DNA from: JAOSJT01 sp035362335
GTDB lineage: Bacteria > Bacteroidota > Ignavibacteria > SZUA-365
NCBI GenBank assembly: GCA_035362335.1
Contig: DAOSDL010000006.1
Location: forward strand, 1 to 64,000
DNA: 64,000 bases
Direction: 5' to 3'
The notes beneath the pieces are model-generated. The model saw nothing but the letters and a program-made list of their open reading frames with translations. It made no database searches and was not told the DNA's origin. A program made the translations under genes and the position numbers. Positions 35,621 to 44,022 of this stretch are shown here, one piece after another (the stretch's first letter is position 1; every line of letters begins with the position of its first letter).

Positions 35621-36219
35621 CACGAGTCTGCGATGTCGATGAGTTTGTAGAAACCGCCCGCCGGAATGGTGATCGGCGAGGGAGGGATGTCCACCGGAGC
35701 AACGATGGAGGTGTCGCTCGGATAGGCCACATCGGTTCCCAGCACGATGGCCTTCTTGTTCGTGATCGCGCTGAACTTGAGCTGATGCTCACCGTTCTCA
35801 CCGCCGATCTCGGACTCGAGCGGCTCGGCCGTGCAGAACATCGCAAGCCACTGACGCTTGGCCGGATCCATGCGGTCGAACACGTGGCCCTGCGTGAGAA
35901 CCAGGCACTCGAACCCCATGAACTTGAGGTAGAACTCGATGGATGCGGTGTCGCGCTGGTTGATCGTGCTGACCAGCTCGCCACCGATGAGCTTTCCGTA
36001 CTTCACCGAAAAGCCGCCCGTCTTGTTCTTCACCTCGTACTTGTCGTACAACGGTTTCCACTTCCAATCCTTCTCGTCGGGGAAGTTGTGCCACCCCACC
36101 ACGGAATTGATGGCGATGGCGCCGGACGGGTTGTTGACGTTATCCACGCGACACACGTACGCGCTCGGCCCCACGTGCATACCGATTGCGAGTGTGTCGC
36201 GCATGTTGGTGATCGCCAC
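35620..36219 (-). CDS. Major tail tube protein
   Basis: The 199-residue protein has features of siphophage tail-tube subunits: AITNMRDTLAIGMHVGPSAY, AIAINSVVGWHNFPDEKDWK, YGKLIGGELVSTINQRDTAS with IEFYLKFMG, and a beta-rich C-terminal part ending FYKLIDIADS. It lies directly before the chaperone and tape-measure genes, which fits. It has no signal peptide, unlike several other genes in the operon. Confidence 0.75.
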   Translation of the reverse strand: MAITNMRDTLAIGMHVGPSAYVCRVDNVNNPSGAIAINSVVGWHNFPDEKDWKWKPLYDKYEVKNKTGGFSVKYGKLIGGELVSTINQRDTASIEFYLKFMGFECLVLTQGHVFDRMDPAKRQWLAMFCTAEPLESEIGGENGEHQLKFSAITNKKAIVLGTDVAYPSDTSIVAPVDIPPSPITIPAGGFYKLIDIADS

Positions 36220-36246
36220 TGTGCTGTCTCCTCTATTGTGAGTTCG

Positions 36247-36453
36247 TTACTGTGAATCAGTCTTTGCCGTGTCCTTCGGCGGCGCTTTCTTCTCTGCGCC
36301 GAAGACGGCTTCCTTGCGGTCGGCCGGAACGTAGAGCACGTTCTCCGCGCGTAGGAACCACTCGGGGAGCGTCACCACATCACCGCGCTTGTACTCGGTG
36401 CCGCCGAACGTCACGTTCTGCAGAAGGCACACTTCCTCGGTTCGTTCTTTCAT
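36247..36453 (-). CDS. Small phage structural/assembly protein
   Basis: The 68-residue protein starts at an ATG with aaggaacgcgac before it. It has a beta-hairpin-like core (NVTFGGTEYKRGDVVTLPEW) and a Lys/Pro-rich tail (KKAPPKDTAKTDSQ). Small proteins of this kind often sit near connector genes; the function is unknown. Confidence 0.6.
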   Translation of the reverse strand: MKERTEEVCLLQNVTFGGTEYKRGDVVTLPEWFLRAENVLYVPADRKEAVFGAEKKAPPKDTAKTDSQ

Positions 36454-36466
36454 GTCGCGTTCCTTG

Positions 36467-37048
36467 TCAGTTGGTTGTGAGGTCGGGAATTTCCACGAGG
36501 TAGTAGGGGATCCGCGTCTGCTGATGGAGATCCATCAGACTGTACACGAGCGTGATGAACTCGTCCCACTGCCCCGGCCAAATGGTTTGGCAACCCTCGC
36601 TCGAAACCGAGAGCCGCGAACCCTTGTGGATGTTGATTGCAACGCCGCTCGTTATTCCTTCCTGCCCGTCGCGCACCACGGGAAGCCGTTCACCGGCAGT
36701 GGCTGGCCTGAGCGCGGGATAGGGGTTCTTGCGGGAGATACCGTGCAGGCCCTTGCGATACGGATGACAGCCGGGAACGAGATTCGCGATTCCCGTGCGG
36801 AATGCTCCCGGATCGCAGTTCGCATTGAAGGCGCCATAGGAGCCGTTCACATCCACCACGAACATCGCATCATCGTAGAGCTTGCGGTCGTTGCGGCCGC
36901 GAACGCCCATCGTATCGCGGTAATAACCGCGAACACCGAGCAGCACGACCTTGTCGTCGTACAGCGTCGCACCCGCGTCCACCAGCATGCGCAGGGTTTT
37001 CTCGCGGGGTTGCTGTGGCCTTTTCGGAGGCAGAATCTGAAACGGCAT
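36467..37048 (-). CDS. YkuD-like (L,D-transpeptidase fold) putative endolysin
   Basis: The 193-residue protein contains VLLGVRGYYRDTMGVRGRND, PYRKGLHGISRKNPYPALRP and the active-site-like block GVAINIHKGSRLSVSSEGCQ followed by TIWPGQWDEFI. His141, Ser150 and Cys153 match the H...S-x-G-C-x-[RQ] motif of YkuD-fold L,D-transpeptidases, with the final Arg replaced by Gln. Phage proteins of this type act on peptidoglycan. It has no signal peptide, so it would need the adjacent holin-like membrane proteins for release. Hence an endolysin is the likely role. Confidence 0.7.
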   Translation of the reverse strand: MPFQILPPKRPQQPREKTLRMLVDAGATLYDDKVVLLGVRGYYRDTMGVRGRNDRKLYDDAMFVVDVNGSYGAFNANCDPGAFRTGIANLVPGCHPYRKGLHGISRKNPYPALRPATAGERLPVVRDGQEGITSGVAINIHKGSRLSVSSEGCQTIWPGQWDEFITLVYSLMDLHQQTRIPYYLVEIPDLTTN

Positions 37049-37063
37049 CGCGCGTGTCTCCCG

Positions 37064-37555
37064 TCAAATACCTTGGATTTCCTGCGGGAGTCCGGTGATT
37101 TTCACCACGCGGTTGTTGGTGCCGGTTGCCACTTTGAAGATTTGCTCGTACACGTTGTAGATGAACGACGATGCGAGCATGAGCACGGCCACCATCGCGG
37201 CGCTGACCTCGCCACCCGTTGCAAGCGAAGTAAGCCAGAGCGCGAGCCAGTTGAGCAGCGGATTGAGCAGCATCGGGAGCCACTTCGGAAACCACACGGG
37301 CAGCTCGTAAATCTCGATCACATTCCCGTCCTCGTCGACCTGTTGCGTCTTGACGAGGAGGAGTTTCTTGAGCAGTCCGAGCAGCAACGGGGTGACCAGC
37401 GACAACGCCCAGGGCAGATAGTCGATGAGAGATTGCGCGTCGGTGGGGAAGGGGATCACGTCCTGCGCGATGAGAAACGCGGGGAGCACGAGAGTCATGG
37501 ACACCGTGAACACCGCGACGGCGAGCGCGAAACGGAGGGTGAATCGATTCAGCAT
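37064..37555 (-). CDS. Membrane protein of the lysis cassette (holin-like)
   Basis: The ATG at 37555 has gagagg upstream. The 163-residue protein begins with a hydrophobic signal/anchor (RFALAVAVFTVSMTLVLPAF, then LIAQ). Further hydrophobic segments are PWALSLVTPLLLGLLKKLLL (about 48-67), MLLNPLLNWLALWLTSLAT (about 93-112) and SAAMVAVLMLASSFIYNVYE (about 116-136). It lies directly upstream of the YkuD-like lysin gene. A holin role is inferred from topology and position. Confidence 0.65.
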   Translation of the reverse strand: MLNRFTLRFALAVAVFTVSMTLVLPAFLIAQDVIPFPTDAQSLIDYLPWALSLVTPLLLGLLKKLLLVKTQQVDEDGNVIEIYELPVWFPKWLPMLLNPLLNWLALWLTSLATGGEVSAAMVAVLMLASSFIYNVYEQIFKVATGTNNRVVKITGLPQEIQGI

Positions 37556-37580
37556 GAGAGTACCTCTCTTCGAGTGATGA

Positions 37581-38078
37581 TTATTTCGCAATCGCGGCAC
37601 CGATGAACGCGGCAATGGCAACCCAGAACCCGTAGCGCTGGATCTTCTCGAACAGCGTTTCAGGAGCGGGTTCCACGGTGCGCACGGTGTCGCTTCGGTG
37701 GATTGTCAGGTCGTGTCGGAATTCCCGCTGGCGGTAACTGTACTCCTGGTGCAATCGGTATTCCGGTGTCACTGTTTCGGCCGAGGCCACCAGATCGCTC
37801 AGTGAGTCGATGGTGAAGAGCAGGGAATCGATGGTGCGCAGGAGCGTGCCCGCGAGCGCATCATCGGTGCGGAGCACGGTGTCGGTCTCCACTATCGTCC
37901 GGATTTCCGCGCGCGCAACGGCGGCAATGGTGTCGCGTCGGATGAGGGTGTCGCGACGGACTTCCACGCTCACCGAGGGCTCGGCCGTGCGCGAGCAGCC
38001 ATGCACCACAAGGCCGCCGAGGGCGCCGCCGACGATGAGCGCGGCCGCGAGCGAGTACATCAGTTTGTTGGCTGTCAT
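37581..38078 (-). CDS. Membrane protein with coiled coil, spanin candidate
   Basis: The ATG at 38078 overlaps the previous stop (ATGA). The 165-residue protein has an N-terminal hydrophobic segment (KLMYSLAAALIVGGALGGLVV) followed by HGCSR. A long charged region predicted to be coiled coil follows (VRRDTLIRRDTIAAVARAEI, DSLLFTIDSLSDLVAS), and a C-terminal hydrophobic stretch YGFWVAIAAFIGAAIA ends the protein. Position within the lysis genes fits an inner-membrane spanin or accessory holin. The Cys after the first segment is not in a perfect lipobox. Confidence 0.55.
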   Translation of the reverse strand: MTANKLMYSLAAALIVGGALGGLVVHGCSRTAEPSVSVEVRRDTLIRRDTIAAVARAEIRTIVETDTVLRTDDALAGTLLRTIDSLLFTIDSLSDLVASAETVTPEYRLHQEYSYRQREFRHDLTIHRSDTVRTVEPAPETLFEKIQRYGFWVAIAAFIGAAIAK

Positions 38079-38341
38079 TTGGCCTTCTCCATGTAGGTGA
38101 GGAAGAACAGGACATTCGAGACGAGCGCCGCGAGCAGTATCCCCACCGTGCCCCACATCAGCCGCGTGAGAACGGTGTATTCGCCACGCTGCTCGGCGAT
38201 TTCCTTGTCGTGCCTGTCGGTGATCTCGGTCAGTTTGTCGAGCACTTTCGCGGTCAGTTGAAGTGCCTGATCGTGCCGGTCGAGCATGACTTCGTACCGG
38301 ATTCGCTCGTCCTGATTCACTGCTGTCTCCTCGCGGTTCAT
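38075..38341 (-). CDS. Small coiled-coil membrane protein (XhlA/holin-like)
   Basis: The ATG at 38341 overlaps the previous stop by 4 bases. The 88-residue protein has a charged coiled-coil first half (YEVMLDRHDQALQLTAKVLD, KLTEITDRHDKEIAEQR) and one C-terminal transmembrane segment (LMWGTVGILLAALVSNVLFF). This layout is that of haemolysin XhlA-type accessory holins, which anchor lysis factors at the membrane. Confidence 0.65.
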   Translation of the reverse strand: MNREETAVNQDERIRYEVMLDRHDQALQLTAKVLDKLTEITDRHDKEIAEQRGEYTVLTRLMWGTVGILLAALVSNVLFFLTYMEKAK

Positions 38342-38835
38342 CGAAATTCCGTGAAGGTGATGCGGAGCTGGGCTTGGTTGCAGAGCACATCGAACCACAG
38401 CGCATGGCCGATGGTGGAGACGGTGGCGGGTTCAACTGTGCAGCCGAGAGCCGCGCAGGACTCGGCGAACCCGTCGCTTTCGAGCACGGGCAGCAGTGCG
38501 TCGATGATGTCGTTGAGCACTTTCTCGGTGTTGTCCGCATCGCTCAAACCCACGTAGAGCAGCAGCTCGTAGGTGTAGGAGCGCGATTCGCTGATGCGGC
38601 GGCCCCGGCGCATGTCGCGGAAATCCCGAGGAGCGTTTTCCACACGATACACCATGGCCGCGCGGAGCTGGTTTTTCCCGTCAACGTCCACCATGGAATT
38701 CTCCACGAAGGCGTTCTTGCTCGTGAAATAGCGGCGATAGAGATGCACGCGCGCGGGCGTCACCGAAGTGATAGCCGCCGAGAGCAGCACGCGGATTTCC
38801 TGATCCACGTTCGGGGTTGCATAGAGTCCGATCAT
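38338..38835 (-). CDS. Tail terminator/neck-like protein
   Basis: The ATG at 38835 overlaps the previous stop (ATGA); the larger upstream frame is an alternative-frame read of the preceding gene. The 165-residue protein begins IGLYATPNVDQEIRVLLSAA and contains RAAMVYRVENAPRDFRDMRR, YTYELLLYVGLSDADNTEKV and VLNDIIDALLPVLES. Its location after the gp10-like gene and its alpha/beta pattern fit a tail terminator protein. Assigned from synteny. Confidence 0.55.
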   Translation of the reverse strand: MIGLYATPNVDQEIRVLLSAAITSVTPARVHLYRRYFTSKNAFVENSMVDVDGKNQLRAAMVYRVENAPRDFRDMRRGRRISESRSYTYELLLYVGLSDADNTEKVLNDIIDALLPVLESDGFAESCAALGCTVEPATVSTIGHALWFDVLCNQAQLRITFTEFR

Positions 38836-39311
38836 GTGGCGTATGCTCCTTGGAGAATCCGGTCCCAGTCCTCCGCGTTGCGCTCGATCACCTCCTGCAC
38901 GAAGTCGTGTCCCTTGCGGCCGTGCTTCTGGATGTGCGCTCCAATCATGTACGCCACCTCCTTGCCCTTGCCCAGTTTCACGCGCACCCACTCCACGAGA
39001 TGACGGCCGGGATTGAACGGTGAACCTGGCTTCACACCATGCACGACGTAGTACAGGTAGGGAGCCACGGGCGTCGGGTCGGACACGGCCACGATCTGAC
39101 CTTGACCGTGCTCGGCTGTCACCTTCAGCTCCGAGAGCCACGCACCTTGCGCGATGCCGAACACGCCCACGGGAGTTTCTTCCGCGAGCTGGCCGGCTGC
39201 ATCCTCCGCGATCACCTCCATGCGCGCGAGCAGCATCTGTTCGATGGTGTCGGGGTCGGTTGCCTCAACGAACAGCCGATCATCAATCCGTATGGCGATG
39301 GTGTGCGGCAT
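38832..39311 (-). CDS. HK97 gp10-like head-tail connector
   Basis: The 159-residue protein overlaps the preceding stop (TGATG). It contains AEDAAGQLAEETPVGVFGIA, LYYVVHGVKPGSPFNPGRHL, VEWVRVKLGKGKEVAYMIGA and HIQKHGRKGHDFVQEVIERN. The order of a variable N-terminus, a TPVG core, a Y-x2-VHG(T/V) strand and a C-terminal helix with KHG-KG-DF matches gp10-like neck proteins. Confidence 0.7.
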   Translation of the reverse strand: MPHTIAIRIDDRLFVEATDPDTIEQMLLARMEVIAEDAAGQLAEETPVGVFGIAQGAWLSELKVTAEHGQGQIVAVSDPTPVAPYLYYVVHGVKPGSPFNPGRHLVEWVRVKLGKGKEVAYMIGAHIQKHGRKGHDFVQEVIERNAEDWDRILQGAYAT

Positions 39312-39982
39312 CAGTAGGTGTCCGGGAAGTGTCGGTATCGAGGAGTGCGGAGCGGCACTACTGCGGAGGCGTGTCGCGCTTCCTTGCGCTCGGGGAGCCG
39401 CAGGAGCATGCGGTAAGTGTTCCGCGCGGATTCTTTGAGTTTCAGGTATGTGTCGGTCTTCGTGGTGTGGGAGACGCTGTCGGCGCCGATCATGCTTTGC
39501 ACGGATTCGGCGTGATGCGCGGCCACCGCATCGAAGAGATATGCGAGCGTGAGATACCGGAAGGGAGGAAGGTCGCCGCTTGCGAGCGTCACCGTTTCGG
39601 CCGTCTCATCGATGGAATGCGGTGCGGTGTAACGCACCTTGAACCCCGCGCCGGATTGCCCGTGCGGGATGGTGAGAATCCCGGTGCTCTCATCGATCAC
39701 TCGGTCGTTCGATGGAACGAAGGTGCGGGGATGGCCGCCTGTGGGGTGCTCAACGAAGAGGATCGCGCTCCCGTGCGTCCACTCGGAAAGCTCGATGCGG
39801 TGGTCGCTCGTGAGCGTTCCCGTATGATCGATCTGTCGCGGGGAGTCCTGCGAGAATTCCACAATGGCCGAATCCATCGCGGCGCCCACGGTCGCGTTGT
39901 TGTCCTCGCCGAGCTGCGAGAGCGTATCGGCGGGAATCATGCCCGCCTGGATGAATTGCGCTATCAGTTCGCTTCGTGTCAC
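39311..39982 (-). CDS. Head-tail connector/adaptor
   Basis: The 223-residue protein starts at a GTG with cggagga upstream. It contains LIAQFIQAGMIPADTLSQLG, DSAIVEFSQDSPRQIDHTGT, RVIDESTGILTIPHGQSG and a C-terminal helical region (FRYLTLAYLFDAVAAHHAES, KESARNTYRMLLRLPERKEA). Genes immediately after the capsid in this arrangement are DNA-end adaptors. Role inferred from position. Confidence 0.6.
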   Translation of the reverse strand: MTRSELIAQFIQAGMIPADTLSQLGEDNNATVGAAMDSAIVEFSQDSPRQIDHTGTLTSDHRIELSEWTHGSAILFVEHPTGGHPRTFVPSNDRVIDESTGILTIPHGQSGAGFKVRYTAPHSIDETAETVTLASGDLPPFRYLTLAYLFDAVAAHHAESVQSMIGADSVSHTTKTDTYLKLKESARNTYRMLLRLPERKEARHASAVVPLRTPRYRHFPDTY

Positions 39983-40073
39983 CGTGTCCTCCGTTAACCA
40001 TCAAGGGGGGAGAGCATCGAGCCCTCCCCCCTCGCGTGGAGCATGAGAGAGGCCGAGAGAGAGAGATTCTTGA

Positions 40074-40532
40074 TTACTTCATCACGTAGTTGCGCCTGAA
40101 CTCCCGAGCACGGAGGGTGATCTTTCCGGTCGTGGTGTTCCCTGTGCCGTAGGTGATGAATTGCACGAGGATGATGTAGGGCTGTGCCGCCCAGAATAGT
40201 TTGTTCGCACCCACCTTGTTCCACCATGCGAAGCGGTTGACCGCTGCGGCCGTCGCGGTGAGATCACCGAGACTGACGGTGTCGGATGCGATTGGGACAA
40301 CTGTACCGGTGGCGGTGGAGGCGACTTGCAGGCGCATCCGGCCGTTGAGTCCGGCCGAGTTCTCCAGCAGGATGTGCACCGAGTCCACCGAGTAACCGAG
40401 CGTGAGCTGGCCCTGGTAGGTGGTGGATGCGGCGACGGCTTTCTGCTGCACGAGGTTCGTCACCTGCGCGTGCGCGGTGTTGGCCGTAACGAGCAAGAGA
40501 GCGGCGCCGAGAGCGATGAGAAACTGTTTCAT
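40074..40532 (-). CDS. Exported protein located between capsid and connector genes
   Basis: The ATG at 40532 (gaggacatacggac upstream) gives a 152-residue protein with a textbook signal peptide, KQFLIALGAALLLVTANTAH then AQ-V. The mature part is beta-rich (VAASTTYQGQLTLGYSVDSV, LNGRMRLQVASTATGTVVPI, PYIILVQFITYGTGNTTTGK, ITLRAREFRRNYVMK). Head-region genes in tailed phages normally encode cytoplasmic virion parts, so a Sec signal here is unusual. It could be a surface-exclusion or decoration protein. No family recognised. Confidence 0.7.
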   Translation of the reverse strand: MKQFLIALGAALLLVTANTAHAQVTNLVQQKAVAASTTYQGQLTLGYSVDSVHILLENSAGLNGRMRLQVASTATGTVVPIASDTVSLGDLTATAAAVNRFAWWNKVGANKLFWAAQPYIILVQFITYGTGNTTTGKITLRAREFRRNYVMK

Positions 40533-40592
40533 GTCCGTATGTCCTCGATCTTCGTTGTGCATGAATTCGTGAAATGCCCGAAGCTGCTTCGG

Positions 40593-43427
40593 TTACTCGC
40601 CGACGTTCTCGCTCTTCACCGCGTTGAGCGGGGAGATCCAGTTGCCACCGTAGGCGTGATCGCCCTTCACACGGATTTCATCGTGCGTAAAGCGACGGCC
40701 CTCGGACGGGTTGTCCGCGATGGTCACCACCGGATCGACCTGACCACCGAACACACCGAGTTCGATCACTCCACGGTTGGCGAAGAGGTAGAAATCGTTG
40801 TAATCGTCGGTATGCGGATTGGTGATGGGGACGAGGCCGCGTGTCTGAAGCCACGAGGCAACGCTGTTCGACTGACCCGCCGCCGCCGTGGTCATGTTGT
40901 AGGCGATTTCCTGCTGCGAAGGATCGATGGACACCGCGAGGTAACGCGGACGGGTGATGAGCTTGCGCTCGTTGTCGCCGGGGAACGCCATGCGCTGCAT
41001 CGCGCGGATAGCGTTGCGCACGGCTTCTCCGCTTTCGTCGAGCACACCGGAGACGAGGTTGCCGCGCGTCTCGTCGAAGGCGGCTTTGCTGTCGCTGAGT
41101 GTGGGATTGTTCATAATCATCCCAACCCAGATGAGCTTGCTCACCGAGAAGAGCGCGACATCGGCGATCTGCTGCGGGATGCTCTGGAAGAAGGCGACAT
41201 CGTCGTTGATGAAGTGCTTTTTGGTGATGGTGAAGATACCACCCTGATCGTCCGGCGTGTACTGCTCGGCGGTCGCTCCCTGCGAGTTGAGCACCGGGTA
41301 GCCGTCTTCGTCATCACGCGGACCCCATCCGGTGATCGAGCCGAACACGAGAGCGGTCTTGGGTTTGTAGTCCGGCACCGGCACGACGTTCGTGATATTG
41401 CGCCAGTCCTGGTACTCTCCCGGCATGTTGAACTGATGCGCGACGCGCAGGTTCATACCGTTGACGAGCACCTTGGCGGCCACCACCGCATCCATGGCCT
41501 CGGCCACTTCAACGCGGCTGAGCCAGTTGATCGGACGCCCGACCACCATCTCCGCGAGCTGCTTGATCGAGTACACGGTTCCGCGCTGATGCGAGGAAAT
41601 GGTGGCGTTGTAGCTCTCCGCGATCTGCTTGCGCTCGGTGGGGGACGGGACATCCATCATGAAGAAATCGTTGAACGCCACCTGCAACTTGTCTTCGCTC
41701 GGACGGATGATGCGGACGCGCGCAGGGTCGGTTTTCTCGTACGCCGCCTGAATATCCTTCGCCTCGCGAATGGCTTCCTCCACGGTCGCGCGCACGAAAC
41801 GCTGGCCGGAGAAGCGCTTGCGGATCGAATTCTTCTGGATGTCATCGAGCCCGGAGCGGTCGACTGCCGTGTCGAGCAGCAACTCGTCGAGTTCGGTAAT
41901 GGCTTCGCTCGCCGTGGTTTTCTGCGCATCCTCGGTGCCGAGAGACGGTCCGGAATCACCCGTCGCCGCCTTCATGTGCATCTTGAAGAGCTTCACTGCG
42001 AGCGCTTCGTTTTTCGAGAGCTGCGCCTCCATGTTGTCCTCGCCATCGAACAATTCCGGAGCTTTCTCCTTCAGCGTGGCGATCATGTACTCCACCGCAA
42101 CCCCCTCGGAAACCGACGTGCGGGACAGCGCGGAGCGAAGATCGTCAGCATTCAGAATCTTCGCGCCTTCGAGCGCGGCGAGAAGCTCCTGTTTCTGCTT
42201 GTCGGTCATTGTGACTTTCTCCGTTGTGGTGTGAGATTGTGATTCGGAAACGATTTCCTTGACCGCCCCGCCTGCCGACGCAAAGCTGATCGGGTCGCAC
42301 GAATGCACCTTTTCGATCTTGGCGACGATGTGCGGCGCGAACTTGTAGGTGTAGAGGTCGGCCGTAATGGAGAAGCCGGGAACTCCCTCGGTGCGCCCCT
42401 CCGCAACCGCTTTCTTCACGGCTTCGTGGATCAATGCTGGATACCGATCACGCTCCCACGTGAAATCGGCTTCCACACATTGTTCGACTTCGTTCCATTC
42501 GGCCTTGCCCGTCATACCGGCTAGCGTCGTCCCCTCGCGCTTCACGTGCTGCTTGTCGGTGCGCACGTAGCCAGGGAGATTGTCGAAGCCGCCTTCGGCC
42601 ACGGTGGTTTTCAGCACATCGGCCGGATAATGCCGCGCGATACCGTTCTCGGCTTTGTTCTTCGCGTCTCCCGCGCGAATGATGACGATGCGCCAGACGG
42701 GGCCTTTCGCCTCGTCCTGCGCTTCACCCACGGACAGCACTTCACCGGTGATCTCGGGCGGCTCGGCTTCGCGCGAACGCGCGGGAACGTACTCTTCGAC
42801 CACTTCCTCGAAATGCGGCAGGATCATGATCTCGGAGTCGGAGTCAAACGGATCTCCGGTGAAGCCGAAGCCCACCGCGAACAGGTCTTTTCCCACTTCC
42901 ACGATGGCGCGGCCGGACTGAAGGAACACGCGCTTCACCCAGGGATAGGGGCCGTCGTAGTCGTTCTCGTTCGCACCCACCACCAGACGCACAAAGCGCC
43001 GGATGGCGTCCTCGATGCCGTTCTGCACATCGCTGAGTGCGAGTTCGGCTTCAGCCACTGGAACGGCTTGCGTGACGCGGCGCGGATCGTGTCCGCGATT
43101 CATCAGTGCGAGACAGAACGGTGTGGGCTGTCCCTGCTCGGTTACGAGCGCAACCTTGCGGCCGAGCTGGAAGCGCAGCGGCCGGATGAGGCGCATCGCT
43201 TCGTCGAAGTCGCTTTCTTCCCACTGCTCTTTTTCCTTAAGCACGAGCGCCTTCTTGCCGAGCGTGCGACCGCTGACTTTCCCGAGCTTCGCGGCCACCT
43301 TCGGATCGAGCGAAACCATGTCCGCTTCCGTCGTAGCGAAATGCGTCCGCATCTCATCGGGCGTCATGTTCACGTAGGAATCGAATTCCTTCCGGATCGC
43401 GAGCTTTTTGTTCAAGTCCATCGGCAT
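40593..43427 (-). CDS. Fused head protease, scaffold and Mu-like major capsid protein
   Basis: The 944-residue protein starts at an ATG with ggggaaaacacca before it. Residues 1-85 (RKEFDSYVNMTPDEMRTHFA, SGRTLGKKALVLKEKEQWEE, MRLIRPLRF) form a small domain also seen alone. About 180-395 resembles a head-maturation protease (RARHYP-like and FERNLPG/YVRTDKQH-like strands around KNKAENGIARHYPADVLKTT and GFDNLPGYVRTDKQ, then GVPGFSITADLYTYKFAPH). About 410-560 is a scaffold-like, charged helical region (DKQKQELLAALEGAKILNAD). From about 600 on it is a major capsid protein similar in style to Mu gpT (FGSITGWGPRDDEDGYPVLN, NPTLSDSKAAFDETRGNLVS, RKLITRPRYLAVSIDPSQ). The three are normally separate genes. 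Confidence 0.78.
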   Translation of the reverse strand: MPMDLNKKLAIRKEFDSYVNMTPDEMRTHFATTEADMVSLDPKVAAKLGKVSGRTLGKKALVLKEKEQWEESDFDEAMRLIRPLRFQLGRKVALVTEQGQPTPFCLALMNRGHDPRRVTQAVPVAEAELALSDVQNGIEDAIRRFVRLVVGANENDYDGPYPWVKRVFLQSGRAIVEVGKDLFAVGFGFTGDPFDSDSEIMILPHFEEVVEEYVPARSREAEPPEITGEVLSVGEAQDEAKGPVWRIVIIRAGDAKNKAENGIARHYPADVLKTTVAEGGFDNLPGYVRTDKQHVKREGTTLAGMTGKAEWNEVEQCVEADFTWERDRYPALIHEAVKKAVAEGRTEGVPGFSITADLYTYKFAPHIVAKIEKVHSCDPISFASAGGAVKEIVSESQSHTTTEKVTMTDKQKQELLAALEGAKILNADDLRSALSRTSVSEGVAVEYMIATLKEKAPELFDGEDNMEAQLSKNEALAVKLFKMHMKAATGDSGPSLGTEDAQKTTASEAITELDELLLDTAVDRSGLDDIQKNSIRKRFSGQRFVRATVEEAIREAKDIQAAYEKTDPARVRIIRPSEDKLQVAFNDFFMMDVPSPTERKQIAESYNATISSHQRGTVYSIKQLAEMVVGRPINWLSRVEVAEAMDAVVAAKVLVNGMNLRVAHQFNMPGEYQDWRNITNVVPVPDYKPKTALVFGSITGWGPRDDEDGYPVLNSQGATAEQYTPDDQGGIFTITKKHFINDDVAFFQSIPQQIADVALFSVSKLIWVGMIMNNPTLSDSKAAFDETRGNLVSGVLDESGEAVRNAIRAMQRMAFPGDNERKLITRPRYLAVSIDPSQQEIAYNMTTAAAGQSNSVASWLQTRGLVPITNPHTDDYNDFYLFANRGVIELGVFGGQVDPVVTIADNPSEGRRFTHDEIRVKGDHAYGGNWISPLNAVKSENVGE

Positions 43428-43452
43428 TGGTGTTTTCCCCCGCGCGCGTGGA

Positions 43453-43842
43453 TCAGTCGGTCACTCGGTGCAGGTCGACGGGAAGGTCGATCTTCGGCGT
43501 GATCTTGCCGTCGGTGATGACCGCCTGGGTCGTACCGAGTTTCACCACACGGAAGTCCTTCCCGTACTTCGTGCGCACATGCAGGGTCACCGCCGCCATT
43601 CGCTTGGTAGTCTCTGGTTTGTCCGGATTGGACTTGGAGGGAGCGGGATTGGGCGGGACGGCCGATGGATCGGCCGCGTTCTGAGGGGATTCGGCGGCGG
43701 CGCCCTGCGTGGTTTGAGTTTCTCCCTGATTGTCGTTCTGCTGCGTCTCGTCCGCGCCGTTCTCCGTGGCGGTATTCGCGTCCTGAGTGGTTTCGGCCTG
43801 CTGCGGCGCGATGGCGCGGGTGAACTGTTTCTGCTTGCTCAT
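43453..43842 (-). CDS. Low-complexity head accessory protein
   Basis: The 129-residue protein precedes the capsid gene by 25 bases. The first 80 residues are low complexity (Gln, Thr, Ala, Pro, Asn: AETTQDANTATENGADETQQ). The C-terminal 50 residues fold more normally (RMAAVTLHVRTKYGKDFRVV, TTQAVITDGKITPKIDLPVD). Position suggests a head decoration, fibre or assembly role. It is the first gene of the second late unit. Confidence 0.6.
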   Translation of the reverse strand: MSKQKQFTRAIAPQQAETTQDANTATENGADETQQNDNQGETQTTQGAAAESPQNAADPSAVPPNPAPSKSNPDKPETTKRMAAVTLHVRTKYGKDFRVVKLGTTQAVITDGKITPKIDLPVDLHRVTD

Positions 43843-43930
43843 GTCTCTTATGCCCTGCTCTGTTGCACCGTGTTCGACGCAATTAGATATAATTACATGT
43901 TACGGTGAACAAAAAGCGACAAGTCGCAAG

Positions 43931-43955
43931 TCTTGTCAAGGTGCAAGCTCCGCAG
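43931..43955 (-). promoter_or_regulatory. Candidate late control element (TTGACAAG box), second late unit
   Basis: On the minus strand the sequence CTGCGGAG..T.CACC followed by TTGACAAG (TTGACA at 43939-43934) lies 92 bases upstream of the first gene of the capsid-tail unit (43842). Nearly the same sequence occurs at 54626-54650 in front of the terminase unit. A T-rich CTTTTT lies about 17 bases further downstream rather than a classical -10. No other copy was found by eye. Confidence 0.4.
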
Positions 43956-43960
43956 CGGGC

Positions 43961-43994
43961 AAAAAAAAACACCGGCCGGATGAACCGACCGGTG
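43961..43994 (-). terminator. Intrinsic terminator after the 44023-44286 gene
   Basis: The stem caccggccgg / ccgaccggtg (43970-43979, 43985-43994, one mismatch) with a 5-nt loop is followed on the minus strand by nine Ts (A9 at 43961-43969). It ends the small HTH gene and isolates it from the capsid unit. Confidence 0.9.
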
Positions 43995-44022
43995 AATGCG
44001 GCGACGGAGCTTCTACGGAGTG

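Noticed and set aside
40326..42242. 638-codon plus-strand frame
   Set aside because: Antisense to the capsid fusion gene, whose domains are recognisable; GC-rich DNA often keeps the reverse frame open.
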